The notes: generated by a model not told the origin, from the sequence alone. Numbered from the stretch's first letter, positions 25,837 to 34,873 are shown. The stretch is DNA of 64,000 bases from Runella aurantiaca (GCF_003339505.1 NZ_QPIW01000013.1:1-64000); one strand, 5' to 3'. Made by a program: numbers and translations.

Positions 25837-26934
25837 TTATACGTTAAAACGGAAGTGCATGATATCGCCATCTTGCACCACATATTCTTTTCCTTCTACC
25901 GAAATCTTACCCGCATCGCGGCAAGCAGCCTCGGTTTTGTACTTTTCGTAATCGCTGAGTTTAATGACTTCGGCCCGAATAAAACCCTTTTCAAAGTCAG
26001 TGTGAATCACCCCAGCGGCTTGCGGTGCTTTCCAGCCCCGCTGAATGGTCCACGCCCGTACTTCTTTGACGCCCGCCGTAAAGTACGTAATCAGATTTAA
26101 GATGTGATACGATGCCCGAATCAATCTGTTCAAACCAGATTCTTTCAAACCGTATTCTTCCAAAAACACGGTGCGCTCTTCGGGGTCTTCCATTTCGGCA
26201 ATTTCAGATTCAATGGCCGCACAAAGCACAATCACTTCGGCATTTTCTTCAGCCACGGCCGCTTTCAATTGATCCACGTATTCATTGCCGTTGATGATGG
26301 CTGATTCGTCGACGTTTGCCACGTAGATGACTGGCTTGATGGTCAACAATTGCAAGTCAGCAATGGCTGCTTTCTCATCTTCCGTCAGTCCTACCGCCCT
26401 TACGCTTTTACCGTGCAGCAAGGCATTTTTAACGCGCGTAATAATTTCAAGCTCGACCTTGGCTTTTGCATCTCCAACACGGGCCGCTTTTTCAACCCGT
26501 GCAAATTTCTTCTCGATGGAATCCAAATCTTTCAATTGAAGCTCCAAATCAATGATTTCTTTATCGCTAACGGGATTAACGCGCCCTTCTACGTGTACGA
26601 TGTTATCATCGGCAAAGCAACGAACCACGTGAATAATGGCATCCACTTCCCGGATATTCGCCAAAAACTGATTTCCTAAGCCTTGACCTTTGCTCGCACC
26701 CCGTACGAGGCCGGCAATGTCAACGATTTCAACGATGGTTGGCACCATACGCTGTGGATTCACCAGACCTTCCAAGACTTTCATCCGTTCGTCGGGCACT
26801 TCTACCACGCCTACGTTGGGTTCAATGGTACAGAAGGGATAATTGGCTGCTTCAGCCTTTGCACTTGACAATGCACTAAAAAGGGTGGATTTGCCCACAT
26901 TTGGCAATCCGACAATACCACATTGGAGAGACAT
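25837..26934 (-). CDS. ychF: Redox-regulated ATPase YchF (OBG family)
   Basis: A 365-residue OBG-type P-loop NTPase of the YchF subgroup, which prefers ATP to GTP and associates with ribosomes. P-loop GLPNVGKST (residues 9-17), switch region FCTIEPNVGVVEVPDERM, G3-like DIAGLVRGASKGQGLGN, and the altered G4 motif NVDE (in VIYVANVDES) that underlies ATP preference. A C-terminal TGS domain is present (LITYFTAGVKEVRAW, GVIHTDFEKGFIRAEVI). The length is typical. It has its own promoter about 145 bp upstream. Confidence 0.96.
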   Translation of the reverse strand: MSLQCGIVGLPNVGKSTLFSALSSAKAEAANYPFCTIEPNVGVVEVPDERMKVLEGLVNPQRMVPTIVEIVDIAGLVRGASKGQGLGNQFLANIREVDAIIHVVRCFADDNIVHVEGRVNPVSDKEIIDLELQLKDLDSIEKKFARVEKAARVGDAKAKVELEIITRVKNALLHGKSVRAVGLTEDEKAAIADLQLLTIKPVIYVANVDESAIINGNEYVDQLKAAVAEENAEVIVLCAAIESEIAEMEDPEERTVFLEEYGLKESGLNRLIRASYHILNLITYFTAGVKEVRAWTIQRGWKAPQAAGVIHTDFEKGFIRAEVIKLSDYEKYKTEAACRDAGKISVEGKEYVVQDGDIMHFRFNV

Positions 26935-27078
26935 TCCGGGAGTTTTGAGTTTTGAGTTTTGAGTTGCGGGTTAGACAGAAAGCTCATCAATAGGCAAATG
27001 CCCTATCTTTTACTTCATTTCCAACGACCTCTCCTCCCTCATTATGAACAAATAATATAACTCACTTGAGTGAGGCTG

Positions 27079-27110
27079 CAAAATTAGTATATTTAGACGT
27101 ACCTACAAAA
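27079..27110 (-). promoter_or_regulatory. Promoter of ychF
   Basis: On the minus strand, TTTTG (27106-27110), a 19-bp spacer and TAATTTTG (27079-27086). The predicted transcript start, near 27072, coincides with a CTCAC-TTGA-GTGAG inverted repeat at 27061-27074 that could be an operator or a 5'-end hairpin. The leader would be about 138 nt. Confidence 0.65.
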
Positions 27111-27139
27111 CCAAAAGGCCTCCGGTAGGTACCGGAGGC
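27107..27139 (-). terminator. Terminator of the DUF3276 gene
   Basis: Read on the minus strand, GCCTCCGG and CCGGAGGC form an 8-bp stem over a 6-nt loop followed by CTTTTGGTTTTG. The T-rich tail overlaps the -33 element of the ychF promoter, so one gene's terminator runs directly into the next gene's promoter. Confidence 0.65.
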
Positions 27140-27169
27140 AAGTTATTGGATAGTTTTAAAAAACAGGTA

Positions 27170-27490
27170 TTACTCCCACTTCAAATCGCTACCGCTATAA
27201 TCTTCTTCCTCACGTACGGCGTACTGCGAGAAATCAATATTTGGCATTAATTCTGTTTTGATGTGATTTACGGTGTCCTGAAGTGCGTCCACAAATTTGT
27301 CGAAATCTTCTTTGTAGAGAAACATCTTGTGTTTTTCATACGCAAATCCGTCTCCTTGCGGAAAACGGCGACTCTCGGTGATCGTGAGATAATAATCATT
27401 GGAACGAGTCGAACGCACATCAAAAAAGTAGGTTCTTTTGCCGGCTTTTACGCGCTTAGAGTAGATCTTTTCTCGGTCTTTATCTTCCAC
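27170..27490 (-). CDS. DUF3276 (PUR-like nucleic-acid-binding) protein
   Basis: A 106-residue protein of the DUF3276 family, structurally related to PUR-alpha-type single-stranded nucleic-acid-binding domains. The core KRVKAGKRTYFFDVRSTRSND, YYLTITESRR and KHKMFLYKEDFDKFVDAL is diagnostic, and the acidic C-terminus (REEEDYSGSDLKWE) is typical. I take GTG at 27490 as the start (VEDKDREKIYSKR). An upstream TTG at 27553 is in frame, but it falls inside the -33 element of the apparent promoter, so the transcript would begin after it. Confidence 0.85.
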   Translation of the reverse strand: MEDKDREKIYSKRVKAGKRTYFFDVRSTRSNDYYLTITESRRFPQGDGFAYEKHKMFLYKEDFDKFVDALQDTVNHIKTELMPNIDFSQYAVREEEDYSGSDLKWE

Positions 27491-27522
27491 TATACTTAGT
27501 AGGTTTAGAGTTTTAGCAAACG

Positions 27523-27555
27523 CTAAAGTACATGTTTTGTTGTTGCCTTTCAAAA
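27523..27555 (-). promoter_or_regulatory. Promoter of the DUF3276 gene
   Basis: Minus-strand TTTTG (27551-27555), 20-bp spacer, TACTTTAG (27523-27530), with one mismatch to TAnnTTTG. The predicted transcript start lies about 25 nt before the GTG start, which decides against the longer reading frame. Confidence 0.5.
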
Positions 27556-27614
27556 TTTTTGTAAAATAAAGTTACCGGCTTTTACGTTGTTAAGAACATG
27601 CCTTTTAAAATTGG

Positions 27615-27646
27615 TTTTGTAAAAAACATAGATTATATTAAATTTG
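27615..27646 (+). promoter_or_regulatory. Promoter of the RlpA-like operon
   Basis: TTTTG at 27615-27619, a 19-bp spacer and TAAATTTG at 27639-27646: a complete match to the Bacteroidota consensus. The leader to the ATG at 27759 would be about 105 nt. Confidence 0.75.
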
Positions 27647-27758
27647 TGCCTTATTATCAACCTATAACCCTTTTTTAGGTTGCATTTTTTTGAGTAGGCT
27701 TCGAGGTGAAAGCTCTGTGGAAATCATTCTTTTAGTGGAATTAAACCCGAAAAAACCT

Positions 27759-28205
27759 ATGTATTATACCCCATTTTATTTAATTTTACTGTTGTCGTTT
27801 TTCACATTAAATTCTGCTTCAGCACAATTGTTAGGCAAAGAAGAACAGGGGAAAGCGTCTTTTTACAACAAAATGTTTGACGGTCGGCAGACCTCTTCTG
27901 GCGAAAAATTTAACCAGAAAGAATTAACCGCCGCGCATCGTTCTCTCCCAATCAACACCATGATTGAAGTAACGAATCTATCAAACAATAAATCGGTGAT
28001 TGTTAGAGTTAATGACCGAGGCCCTTTTCATCATAAACGTCTGATTGACCTGACTCGCGCCGCTGCCGAACACCTAGGTTTTATTAAATCTGGTATCGCT
28101 TCGGTCAAACTTCGAGTGGTTGGTATGGAAGGAATGATTTTGCTCGGACAAAATGAAATCATCACCGATACGGGAGATATCATCGAAAAGGCCAACAAAC
28201 TTTAA
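27759..28205 (+). CDS. RlpA-like septal-ring / DPBB protein, exported
   Basis: A 148-residue exported protein: signal peptide of about 23 residues (MYYTPFYLILLLSFF..SASAQ) and one double-psi beta-barrel domain of the RlpA type (GKASFYNKMFDGRQTSSGE, LTAAHRSLPINTMIEVTN, VRVNDRGPFHHKRLIDLTRA). The strictly conserved NDRGPF and the LTAAH segment are present. There is no C-terminal SPOR domain, so it is a short RlpA form. RlpA proteins bind or cleave denuded peptidoglycan; activity here is unproven. ATG 27759 is chosen for the signal peptide over an upstream TTG. It is the first gene of a three-gene run. Confidence 0.85.
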   Translation: MYYTPFYLILLLSFFTLNSASAQLLGKEEQGKASFYNKMFDGRQTSSGEKFNQKELTAAHRSLPINTMIEVTNLSNNKSVIVRVNDRGPFHHKRLIDLTRAAAEHLGFIKSGIASVKLRVVGMEGMILLGQNEIITDTGDIIEKANKL

Positions 28206-28223
28206 CCTTTCCCAAAACTGCCA

Positions 28224-29138
28224 ATGAGCACACGTACGCTGGATGTTGCAAGAGTAAGACAATACGGTAATTTAGAGTTTCTGGCTCGGCAGTTGGTTGA
28301 AGGTTTTATCACCGGTCTTCATAAGTCTCCCTTTCACGGTTTTTCGGTCGAATTTGCCGAGCACCGTCTCTATAACACGGGCGAGAGTACACGGCATATC
28401 GACTGGAAAGTGTACGGCAAAACCGACCGGTTGTTTGTAAAACGCTACGAAGAAGAGACCAATCTACGTTGTCACTTATTGATTGATACATCGTCGTCGA
28501 TGTATTATCCTGAGCCTAATCACGATAAGATTACGTTCAGTGCGATGGCGGCGGCGAGCATCGCCAATCTTCTCCAACGCCAGAAAGACGCCGTCAGTCT
28601 GTGTACTTTCTCGGATACGATTGAAATTCAGACGCCGATTAAATCAACTCCTTCGCACGTCCACAAGATTTTTTTGGATTTGGAAGGGATTCTTCAAAAA
28701 CCCAAAGAACAGCGTAAAACGGCCGTAGCCGATGTGCTCCACTTGATTGCCGAAAAAATCCACAAACGGTCGCTGGTTGTCATTTTCAGCGATATGTTTG
28801 AAGATATTAATCAAACAGAGCGCATTTTTTCGGCCATGCAACACCTGCGCCACAACCTGCACGAAGTCCTGTTGTTTCACGTTACTGACCGTCGCACCGA
28901 AGAAGAATTCGCATTTGATGACCGCCCGTACGAATTCATTGATTTGGAATCGGGAGAAAAAGTAAAAGTTCAGCCTGGACAAGTCAAAAAGCAGTACCAG
29001 GAAGCGGTCAAAAAATATTATCAGGAATTGAAATTAAAATGCGGTCAGTATAAAATTGACTTTATAGAAGCCGACGTAGCCAAAGGCTACGACCAAATCC
29101 TGTCGGCTTATTTGGTAAAGAGAAACAAGATGCGTTGA
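28224..29138 (+). CDS. DUF58 domain protein (VWA-like)
   Basis: A 304-residue cytosolic DUF58 protein. The family motif (HRLYNTGESTRHIDWKVYGK, RLFVKRYEEETNLRCHLLID) leads into a von Willebrand A-like domain with a MIDAS-type sequence DTSSSM (about residues 89-94) and later acidic positions (SDMFEDINQ). DUF58 genes are often next to MoxR AAA-ATPases and batA/batB-type genes in Bacteroidota; none of those is in this neighbourhood. It begins 18 bp after the RlpA-like gene. Confidence 0.88.
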   Translation: MSTRTLDVARVRQYGNLEFLARQLVEGFITGLHKSPFHGFSVEFAEHRLYNTGESTRHIDWKVYGKTDRLFVKRYEEETNLRCHLLIDTSSSMYYPEPNHDKITFSAMAAASIANLLQRQKDAVSLCTFSDTIEIQTPIKSTPSHVHKIFLDLEGILQKPKEQRKTAVADVLHLIAEKIHKRSLVVIFSDMFEDINQTERIFSAMQHLRHNLHEVLLFHVTDRRTEEEFAFDDRPYEFIDLESGEKVKVQPGQVKKQYQEAVKKYYQELKLKCGQYKIDFIEADVAKGYDQILSAYLVKRNKMR

Positions 29139-29191
29139 GAAGGGAAATTACCAAAAACCTGTTTATTTTTGCCCCTTTACATCCAACGAAT

Positions 29192-30346
29192 ATGAAGCAC
29201 TCTTTTACCGCCCTTTTTGTCCCCCTTCTTTTATTTACATTTTGTTTTATCGGTTGTAAATCCGCCAAAAAAGCCTTTAAACGCGGCGATTATGATGAGT
29301 CCGTGCTAAGAGCCGCCGAAAAACTTCGTGACAGTCCAACCAATTCATCTGCCGGAGAGATTCTCAAGCAAGCCTATCCATTGGCCCTGCAACAAAACTT
29401 AGACGACGTAGCCCGCTATCAAAACGCCCCCGAAGCCTTTCATTTTGAGCCAGTTGTTGACGCCTATGTACGTCTCAATCGCCTGTATGATGCTTTGCGC
29501 AAATGCCCCGCTTGTGAGCGTTTAGTTACCGTTCGGAGTTTCATTCCAGAAGAACGAGACGCCCGCGAAAAAGCAGCTTCCGAGCGTTATGAAGCAGGGA
29601 TGCTGTCGATGCAAAACAAAGAAAATCGGCAGATGGCGCGTCAGGCGTATGAGCATTTTGAATCTGCCAACGCCTTGCTCGGCGGCTTTAAAAACGTTCA
29701 ATCCATGCTGGATGAATCGTACGAATACGCTTCTTTTAAAGTGGTTGTAGAGCAGGTATTGGTCACCTCGCGGGCGTATCAATTGAGCAACGAATACTTT
29801 CAGAATAAGGTCAACGAGTTTTTACAAACCAATAAGCGTCTCAATAAATTTGTACGGTTTTATTCTCCGCAAGAAGCTTCAAGTACGCGCCTCAAACCTG
29901 ACCACGTCATTAAGTTAGAATTTGATGATTTTGTAGTGGGTCAGACCCTCATTCAATCCAATACCGACGTAGTGACCAGCAAAGACTCCGTAAAAGTGGG
30001 CGAAACGACCGTTAATGGCAAGAAAATACCAGTCTATAACAAAGTGACGGCCAAACTAACCCGCACCCGTAAATCGGTGCTGTCGTCAGGATTGTTGGAC
30101 ATGCAAGTGATGGATTTTCGCAACAAGTCGGTGGTAACACAGGAAAAATTCAGAGGAGATTTTACGTGGGTATGCGAATGGGCCAATTTTAACGGCGATG
30201 AGCGTGCTTTGACCGCTGAACAAAAACGTCTTTGCAGTGTTCGAGAAATCAATCCCCCGCCCCCGCAACAGCTTTTCATTGAGTTCAGTAAGCCCATTTA
30301 CGACCGCCTTACGAGCAAAATTCGGGATTATTATAAGAATTATTGA
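29192..30346 (+). CDS. Lipoprotein with helical repeat region, unknown function
   Basis: A 384-residue predicted lipoprotein: lipobox FIGC with Cys22, followed directly by a K-rich stretch and TPR-like helices (KSAKKAFKRGDYDESVLRAAEKL). The middle is helical (ERYEAGMLSMQNKENRQMARQAYEHFESA). The C-terminal half is strand-rich (HVIKLEFDDFVVGQTLI, YNKVTAKLTRTRKSVLSSG) and ends with YDRLTSKIRDYYKNY. I do not recognise a family beyond a Bacteroidota-type lipoprotein. ATG 29192 is the only start that puts a signal sequence in place. It is the last gene of the run, followed by a terminator. Confidence 0.75.
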   Translation: MKHSFTALFVPLLLFTFCFIGCKSAKKAFKRGDYDESVLRAAEKLRDSPTNSSAGEILKQAYPLALQQNLDDVARYQNAPEAFHFEPVVDAYVRLNRLYDALRKCPACERLVTVRSFIPEERDAREKAASERYEAGMLSMQNKENRQMARQAYEHFESANALLGGFKNVQSMLDESYEYASFKVVVEQVLVTSRAYQLSNEYFQNKVNEFLQTNKRLNKFVRFYSPQEASSTRLKPDHVIKLEFDDFVVGQTLIQSNTDVVTSKDSVKVGETTVNGKKIPVYNKVTAKLTRTRKSVLSSGLLDMQVMDFRNKSVVTQEKFRGDFTWVCEWANFNGDERALTAEQKRLCSVREINPPPPQQLFIEFSKPIYDRLTSKIRDYYKNY

Positions 30347-30385
30347 GAGGGTATAGCAAAAATTTTGATGGGTGTGAACTGCGTT

Positions 30386-30423
30386 GGGTTGTGAGCAACC
30401 CTTACGCTCGGTTGAGAGCAACC
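30386..30423. repeat. Cluster of small hairpins with repeated GCAACC
   Basis: GGGTTG-TGAG-CAACCC at 30386-30401 and GGTTG-AGAG-CAACC at 30410-30423 follow one another, with a further AAGCAACCGAGG copy near 30441. This looks like a degenerate tandem hairpin repeat in the gap after the lipoprotein gene. Confidence 0.5.
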
Positions 30424-30461
30424 AAGAGCACCAAAACTGTAAGCAACCGAGGACACCAGCA

Positions 30462-30515
30462 TTTTCATCAGAAAGCCCCCTCTGGAATGATTCCAAAGGG
30501 GCTTTTTGATGAAAA
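30462..30515. terminator. Long bidirectional terminator
   Basis: TTTTCATCAGAAAGCCCC pairs with GGGGCTTTTTGATGAAAA with one mismatch, and a second stem (TGGAAT-G-ATTCCA) sits at the tip. T-runs are present on both strands. It lies between convergent genes. Confidence 0.85.
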
Positions 30516-30524
30516 CAAACCGTT

Positions 30525-31721
30525 TCATAGCTTCAATTTGATTTTCATCCTTCCCAAAATTGCCGCAATACCAATTACAATAAACGCATAAATCAAGGAC
30601 TTAAAAAGCCCCATCACCCCATAACTGAGCGCTTCGGGCAGACGGAACGGCAGTAAATTGGCCACGCTGTAATAAACGTAAGGAATCAAATAACACGTCA
30701 GCGTAGCGGTTCCTGCCACCTTAATGGGAGCAAACCACTTGGCTTTTCCCCGCAAATCCACCCAAAAATAAATCCCCGCAAACAGCATAAACGCGATACC
30801 ACTGCATAAGAACACCCACGTAGGCGTAGCCTGAATTTTAGAAATGATAAAGAAGTTTCTCAACAGAAGCCCTATCAACACCATAGCCACGCCAATTGTC
30901 GTAAAAATAGAAGGAACCTGTATTTTTCTATTTTTTTTGTACAACCATTCCATCAACAGCGTACCCAGCAAGCCCGTCATGGCAAAGGCATGAAAGGCTC
31001 CGTTGCCCAATATCCAATCTTGTGGTCCTGAAGGCCAAAGGGCTTTCAACCACCCCGCATGACCCGCAATCGTAAAAAAAGTAAAAACACCCCAGGCAAT
31101 AAGTAACCCAAGGCTGCTTTTGTAAGCAAATAGATAGAGAATGGCACACGTCAGGTAGGTCCAACCAATAAGGCCCAAAATCCCCCACCATTGCGGCCTC
31201 ATGCCCACGAGTGTGTCGGCCTCCCCGCTCTTGAAAATGAACGCCAGATAACCCAGCAGCCCGATTCCCAAGATTTGAAGCCCAAGAAAGAAATACTTTT
31301 GCGCACCTTCACTTTTCGGATACACATTCCAAATCAGAAAAAAGCCCGCAACCATCAAAATCTGAAACCATTCGCTCCGCATACCCGTCACTTCTGAATT
31401 AATTTCGGGGACATTGACCGTAAAAACTCCCATGATAATCAGGGCAATGGAGCGCAAGATGATATGTTTGATAATCAGCCCTTGGCTGTCTCCCTTGGCA
31501 ATACGATTTTGAACGGCAAAAGGAATAGCCATTCCCAAAATAAACAGAAAACACGGAAAAATCACATCTGAAAAGCCCAGCAAATCCTCATCGGCTTTGG
31601 CGTGTTGGAGCCAGTACGGGATTCCTGACAATGACCAAAAATCGTTGACAAAAATCATGAGAAGCATGGTCAAGGCACGAAATGCATCGATTGACGGTAC
31701 TCGCTTTAGGGCAACTTGCAC
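30525..31721 (-). CDS. DUF5009 membrane acetyltransferase-like protein
   Basis: A 398-residue polytopic membrane protein (about ten helices) of the DUF5009/HGSNAT-like group. The opening RVPSIDAFRALTMLLMIFVN and the second loop DVIFPCFLFILGMAIPFAV are typical. The human relative acetylates terminal glucosamine of heparan sulfate across the lysosomal membrane, so a transmembrane acyl transfer to a sugar is the family expectation. The start is GTG at 31721, since an in-frame stop (that of the upstream gene) lies just before it and the first ATG would cut into the conserved motif. It lies 18 bp downstream of the GH20-like gene, in one operon. Confidence 0.82.
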   Translation of the reverse strand: MQVALKRVPSIDAFRALTMLLMIFVNDFWSLSGIPYWLQHAKADEDLLGFSDVIFPCFLFILGMAIPFAVQNRIAKGDSQGLIIKHIILRSIALIIMGVFTVNVPEINSEVTGMRSEWFQILMVAGFFLIWNVYPKSEGAQKYFFLGLQILGIGLLGYLAFIFKSGEADTLVGMRPQWWGILGLIGWTYLTCAILYLFAYKSSLGLLIAWGVFTFFTIAGHAGWLKALWPSGPQDWILGNGAFHAFAMTGLLGTLLMEWLYKKNRKIQVPSIFTTIGVAMVLIGLLLRNFFIISKIQATPTWVFLCSGIAFMLFAGIYFWVDLRGKAKWFAPIKVAGTATLTCYLIPYVYYSVANLLPFRLPEALSYGVMGLFKSLIYAFIVIGIAAILGRMKIKLKL

Positions 31722-31739
31722 GGGAGATATGGGTTTTGT

Positions 31740-32849
31740 TTATTGGCTTACTTTCTTAATTTCTTCATACATGGTTTTGAAACAATTGGAAGGCGTGTTT
31801 TCACCCGCTTTTTCGTTGACTTTTATCCCGTAAAATTCATCCAAAAACGACCCCGCAGGTGACCATACGGTTTGCATCATGCCAAAAAAACGCGGTTTCA
31901 TTTCTTTGGTGGCCGTTGTTCTGAATTTTAGCATGTCATGGGTCTGGGCCACGGCAATTTTTGGTTTTCTCCAAGGGCAAGTGATGACGTTAAAACCTTT
32001 CATGGCAAAATACACCGCAGTTTGGTCGGGGCGTTCGTAATGCCAATCGCAAATGACCACGTCTTTGGCAATCAAATCAACCGCTTGATGGGTATTGTTC
32101 ATGCTTGCCTCCCATTCGCCAAGCCCCGTGGTTTTGCCGTCGATGAGGCGGTCGCCCCATATCCAAAGTTTTCGGTCTTTCAAAGCTAAATGATTCCGAA
32201 TGGCGTTGACTTCTCCCGCAAACAGCTCTGCCTTATTGCGGCCGCTACAACGCGGACATTTATTATCGCCGATGTAAAAAACTTCGTCCATTCCCGCGTG
32301 AAAAGCATTGGTTTCAAAAACATCGCAGATTTCATCGACCAAATAAAAAACTACTTTATGCACCCCCGGATGCAGCGGGCAGTAGCTTTTGCAGTACAGA
32401 CCGTCGGCATTGGGCCACACGTACTTTTCGGGCATTTTTACGTGGGGTGTTTCGTCAAATTCGGGATAGACCCTCAGAAGGTTGTAAGTGGTTGTGGCCC
32501 ATGATTGGTGGCCCAGTAAGTTGATTTGTGGAATAATCTGAATGTTATTTTTCCGACAAGCCGCCACCAGCTTTTTGACCTCTCTGCGCGACAACGCAAT
32601 GCTGTCCCGCAACTCGGGGTGACTGTCAAATTGATAATTAAAATCCACGCGGAGAATGAGCGTATTGACTTGACGAGGAGCCAATTCTTCGTTAATAAAT
32701 TTAACGAAAGCATCCACTTGCTTCGACTGCGGCGCGCCGATACAAAAACCCCGAATGGGCAATAAACTATCCAATTTTGTGGACTGCGCCCTCAGAATTG
32801 GGCTAAAAAAGGAAAGAAAAAAGAAGAGAGATAAAAGGCGTTTTTTCAT
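31740..32849 (-). CDS. Exported GH20-like beta-N-acetylhexosaminidase homologue
   Basis: A 369-residue exported protein (signal peptide MKKRLLSLFFFLSFFSPILRAQ) with a TIM-barrel resembling the catalytic domain of family 20 hexosaminidases. It has barrel strands VNTLILRVDF and IIPQINLLGHQS, and the catalytic pair Asp188-Glu189 in FHAGMDEVFYIG. In GH20 the Glu is acid/base and the Asp orients the N-acetyl group in substrate-assisted catalysis. It lacks the extra N-terminal GH20b domain, and a Cys pair (KCPRCSG, 198 and 201) follows the active site. It is operonic with the DUF5009 gene, which suggests joint processing of amino-sugar glycans (inference). Confidence 0.8.
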   Translation of the reverse strand: MKKRLLSLFFFLSFFSPILRAQSTKLDSLLPIRGFCIGAPQSKQVDAFVKFINEELAPRQVNTLILRVDFNYQFDSHPELRDSIALSRREVKKLVAACRKNNIQIIPQINLLGHQSWATTTYNLLRVYPEFDETPHVKMPEKYVWPNADGLYCKSYCPLHPGVHKVVFYLVDEICDVFETNAFHAGMDEVFYIGDNKCPRCSGRNKAELFAGEVNAIRNHLALKDRKLWIWGDRLIDGKTTGLGEWEASMNNTHQAVDLIAKDVVICDWHYERPDQTAVYFAMKGFNVITCPWRKPKIAVAQTHDMLKFRTTATKEMKPRFFGMMQTVWSPAGSFLDEFYGIKVNEKAGENTPSNCFKTMYEEIKKVSQ

Positions 32850-33017
32850 TGATGAGAAGGGTTTGGCAAGCAAAGAATCTTAAAAACAAAAGAGAATATA
32901 GCCCGCAAGCTACTGCTAACACTTTTCAGCACAAATTGGCTTTAAATAAACACATCAGGCTTTTCTCCTAACAAAGAATATTTCGGAGAAAAGCCTGACA
33001 AGTACGCTCTTTAAGTA

Positions 33018-34838
33018 TTATTTCGATGTTTTTATCTCAAAAATCCGAACGCTATTTTCACTCATGCTGACTGGTACACCCTGCGCGGCTTCGACGGTGA
33101 GCGTTTGGGGATGATTAAAAATTTCTGTCAACGTGTATTTCCCCGTTGCCGAAAGCCCCATCGTTTCCCACGCGTGGGCGGGAATTTTGACGGTGGTTTG
33201 TGCGCCATTATATAAATCAAAATTACAAACAATCAACAATTTCTGTTTGTCAGAATGACGCAGGTAAACGTAGTGCTTTGCGTCGTTGTAACCCGCACTT
33301 TGACCGTTGTTGTTGGCATACTGCAAGTCATAAAACGCTCCATTTTGGATGGCATCACTTTTATTAATCAATTTTAGCAAGTCAGCGTAAAATTTACGCA
33401 GCTTTTGTTGGTCTTCGTTGAGTTTGCCGCCGTCAAATTTTCCACCGTTGACCCAAGCTTGGTATTCAGGCACGCCCCAATAATCAAACATCGTGGTGCG
33501 GCCGTCTTCTCCCGAAAATCCTTCGGCAATGGTAGGCGTAACGCCCACTTCCTGCCCAAAATACAACATCAAAGGCCCCGTGTGCAGCGTGGCCGAAACC
33601 ACCATGGCGGGAATGGCATAAAACGGATTTTTAGCAAAATACTTGGAGGCAATGCGATGCTCATCGTGGTTTTCCAAAAAACGCAGCATCCGGTTGGCAA
33701 AATCGCCCGATTCTTGTTGCCACACCCTCGTAATATCGGCAGTATGCCCGTGCCCTTCCATCAAACGCCGTAGCGAATCGTAAAGACCTACTTTGTCGTA
33801 GAGGTAATCAAATTTGCCGTTAAAAAGATAATTGCGGTACTCGGCAGGATTGTAGATTTCGGCAATAAAAATCACCGCAGGGTTTACCTTTTTAACTTCG
33901 GGAATCACCCAACCCCAAAACTCAAAAGGCACCATTTCGGCCATGTCGCAGCGGAAGCCATCGACACCCTTGGCAGCCCAATAGAGCAAAATATCCCGCA
34001 TTTTGAGCCAAGTGCTCGGAATCGGGTCAAAATGACGGCTGCGGTTATTGAGATAATCGACGCCGTAATTCAGCTTGACGGTTTCAAACCAATCATTGAT
34101 GCTAGGCTTGGCCGAAAACACGTCATTGCCAGTAGCTTTGGCGGGATATTCTTCATATGGAAAAGTTGAAATCCCTGGTGGCACAGGCACGTTGTCGGGA
34201 ACGAGAAATTTTCGATTAGGCAGGTAGTAAAAATTATTTTGCGGATTAAACGCCTCTTCTACCTTATCGCCTTCCCCAAAGTCTTTTACTCCTGCGGGTT
34301 TCATGTCTGACTTATACTGCCGTGCCACGTGATTGGGTACAAAATCAATAATAACTTTCAGATTGGCTTTGTGAGAACGGGCCACCAACGCCTCAAACTC
34401 CGCCATTCGATTGCGGACATCTACCGCCAAATCGGGATTGACATCGTAATAATCTTTGATGGCATACGGCGAACCCGCGATTCCCTTCACTACATACGGG
34501 TTATCTTTGGGGATTCCGTAGGCCGAATAATCGGTCATGGTGGCATGTTCAATCACCCCAGTGTACCAAACGTGTGAAATACCGAATTTTTTCAGTTCTT
34601 TCAGGGCTTTGTCGGTAATATCATTGAATTTGCCAGTGCCGTTTTCGTCACGCGTGCCGTAAAATTTATTGGTTGAATTCAGGTTGCCAAACAGGCGAGT
34701 GTAGATTTGATAAAGAACAATTTTGTCAGTCTGAGGTGGGTTCATGCGAGGTTGAGATTTAGGTGACGGCTGAGCTACTACACTTGTAACAAGCAAATTA
34801 GCGGCAAGCCACAAAGCGGCTTTTATCGTAGTTTTCAT
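33018..34838 (-). CDS. Exported alpha-amylase family (GH13) enzyme
   Basis: A 606-residue exported GH13 enzyme with signal peptide (MKTTIKAALWLAANLLVTSVVAQ). The four conserved regions are present: I DFVPNH (165-170), II GFRCDMAE with nucleophile Asp298, III FIAEIY with acid/base Glu327, and IV FLENHD with Asp392. A C-terminal beta-sandwich domain closes the protein (LLIVCNFDLYNGAQTTVKI). It hydrolyses or transfers alpha-glucosidic bonds; the exact subfamily cannot be assigned by eye. It stands alone, 168 bp from the GH20-like gene, with a palindromic element upstream. Confidence 0.93.
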   Translation of the reverse strand: MKTTIKAALWLAANLLVTSVVAQPSPKSQPRMNPPQTDKIVLYQIYTRLFGNLNSTNKFYGTRDENGTGKFNDITDKALKELKKFGISHVWYTGVIEHATMTDYSAYGIPKDNPYVVKGIAGSPYAIKDYYDVNPDLAVDVRNRMAEFEALVARSHKANLKVIIDFVPNHVARQYKSDMKPAGVKDFGEGDKVEEAFNPQNNFYYLPNRKFLVPDNVPVPPGISTFPYEEYPAKATGNDVFSAKPSINDWFETVKLNYGVDYLNNRSRHFDPIPSTWLKMRDILLYWAAKGVDGFRCDMAEMVPFEFWGWVIPEVKKVNPAVIFIAEIYNPAEYRNYLFNGKFDYLYDKVGLYDSLRRLMEGHGHTADITRVWQQESGDFANRMLRFLENHDEHRIASKYFAKNPFYAIPAMVVSATLHTGPLMLYFGQEVGVTPTIAEGFSGEDGRTTMFDYWGVPEYQAWVNGGKFDGGKLNEDQQKLRKFYADLLKLINKSDAIQNGAFYDLQYANNNGQSAGYNDAKHYVYLRHSDKQKLLIVCNFDLYNGAQTTVKIPAHAWETMGLSATGKYTLTEIFNHPQTLTVEAAQGVPVSMSENSVRIFEIKTSK

Positions 34839-34873
34839 TCATCATAGGTTAAAAAAATATGAAACTATTAACT

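Noticed and set aside
30386-30450. Repeated GCAACC units suggesting a small CRISPR-like array
   Set aside because: Units are short and irregular with no constant spacer length, and no cas gene is nearby. They are small hairpins.
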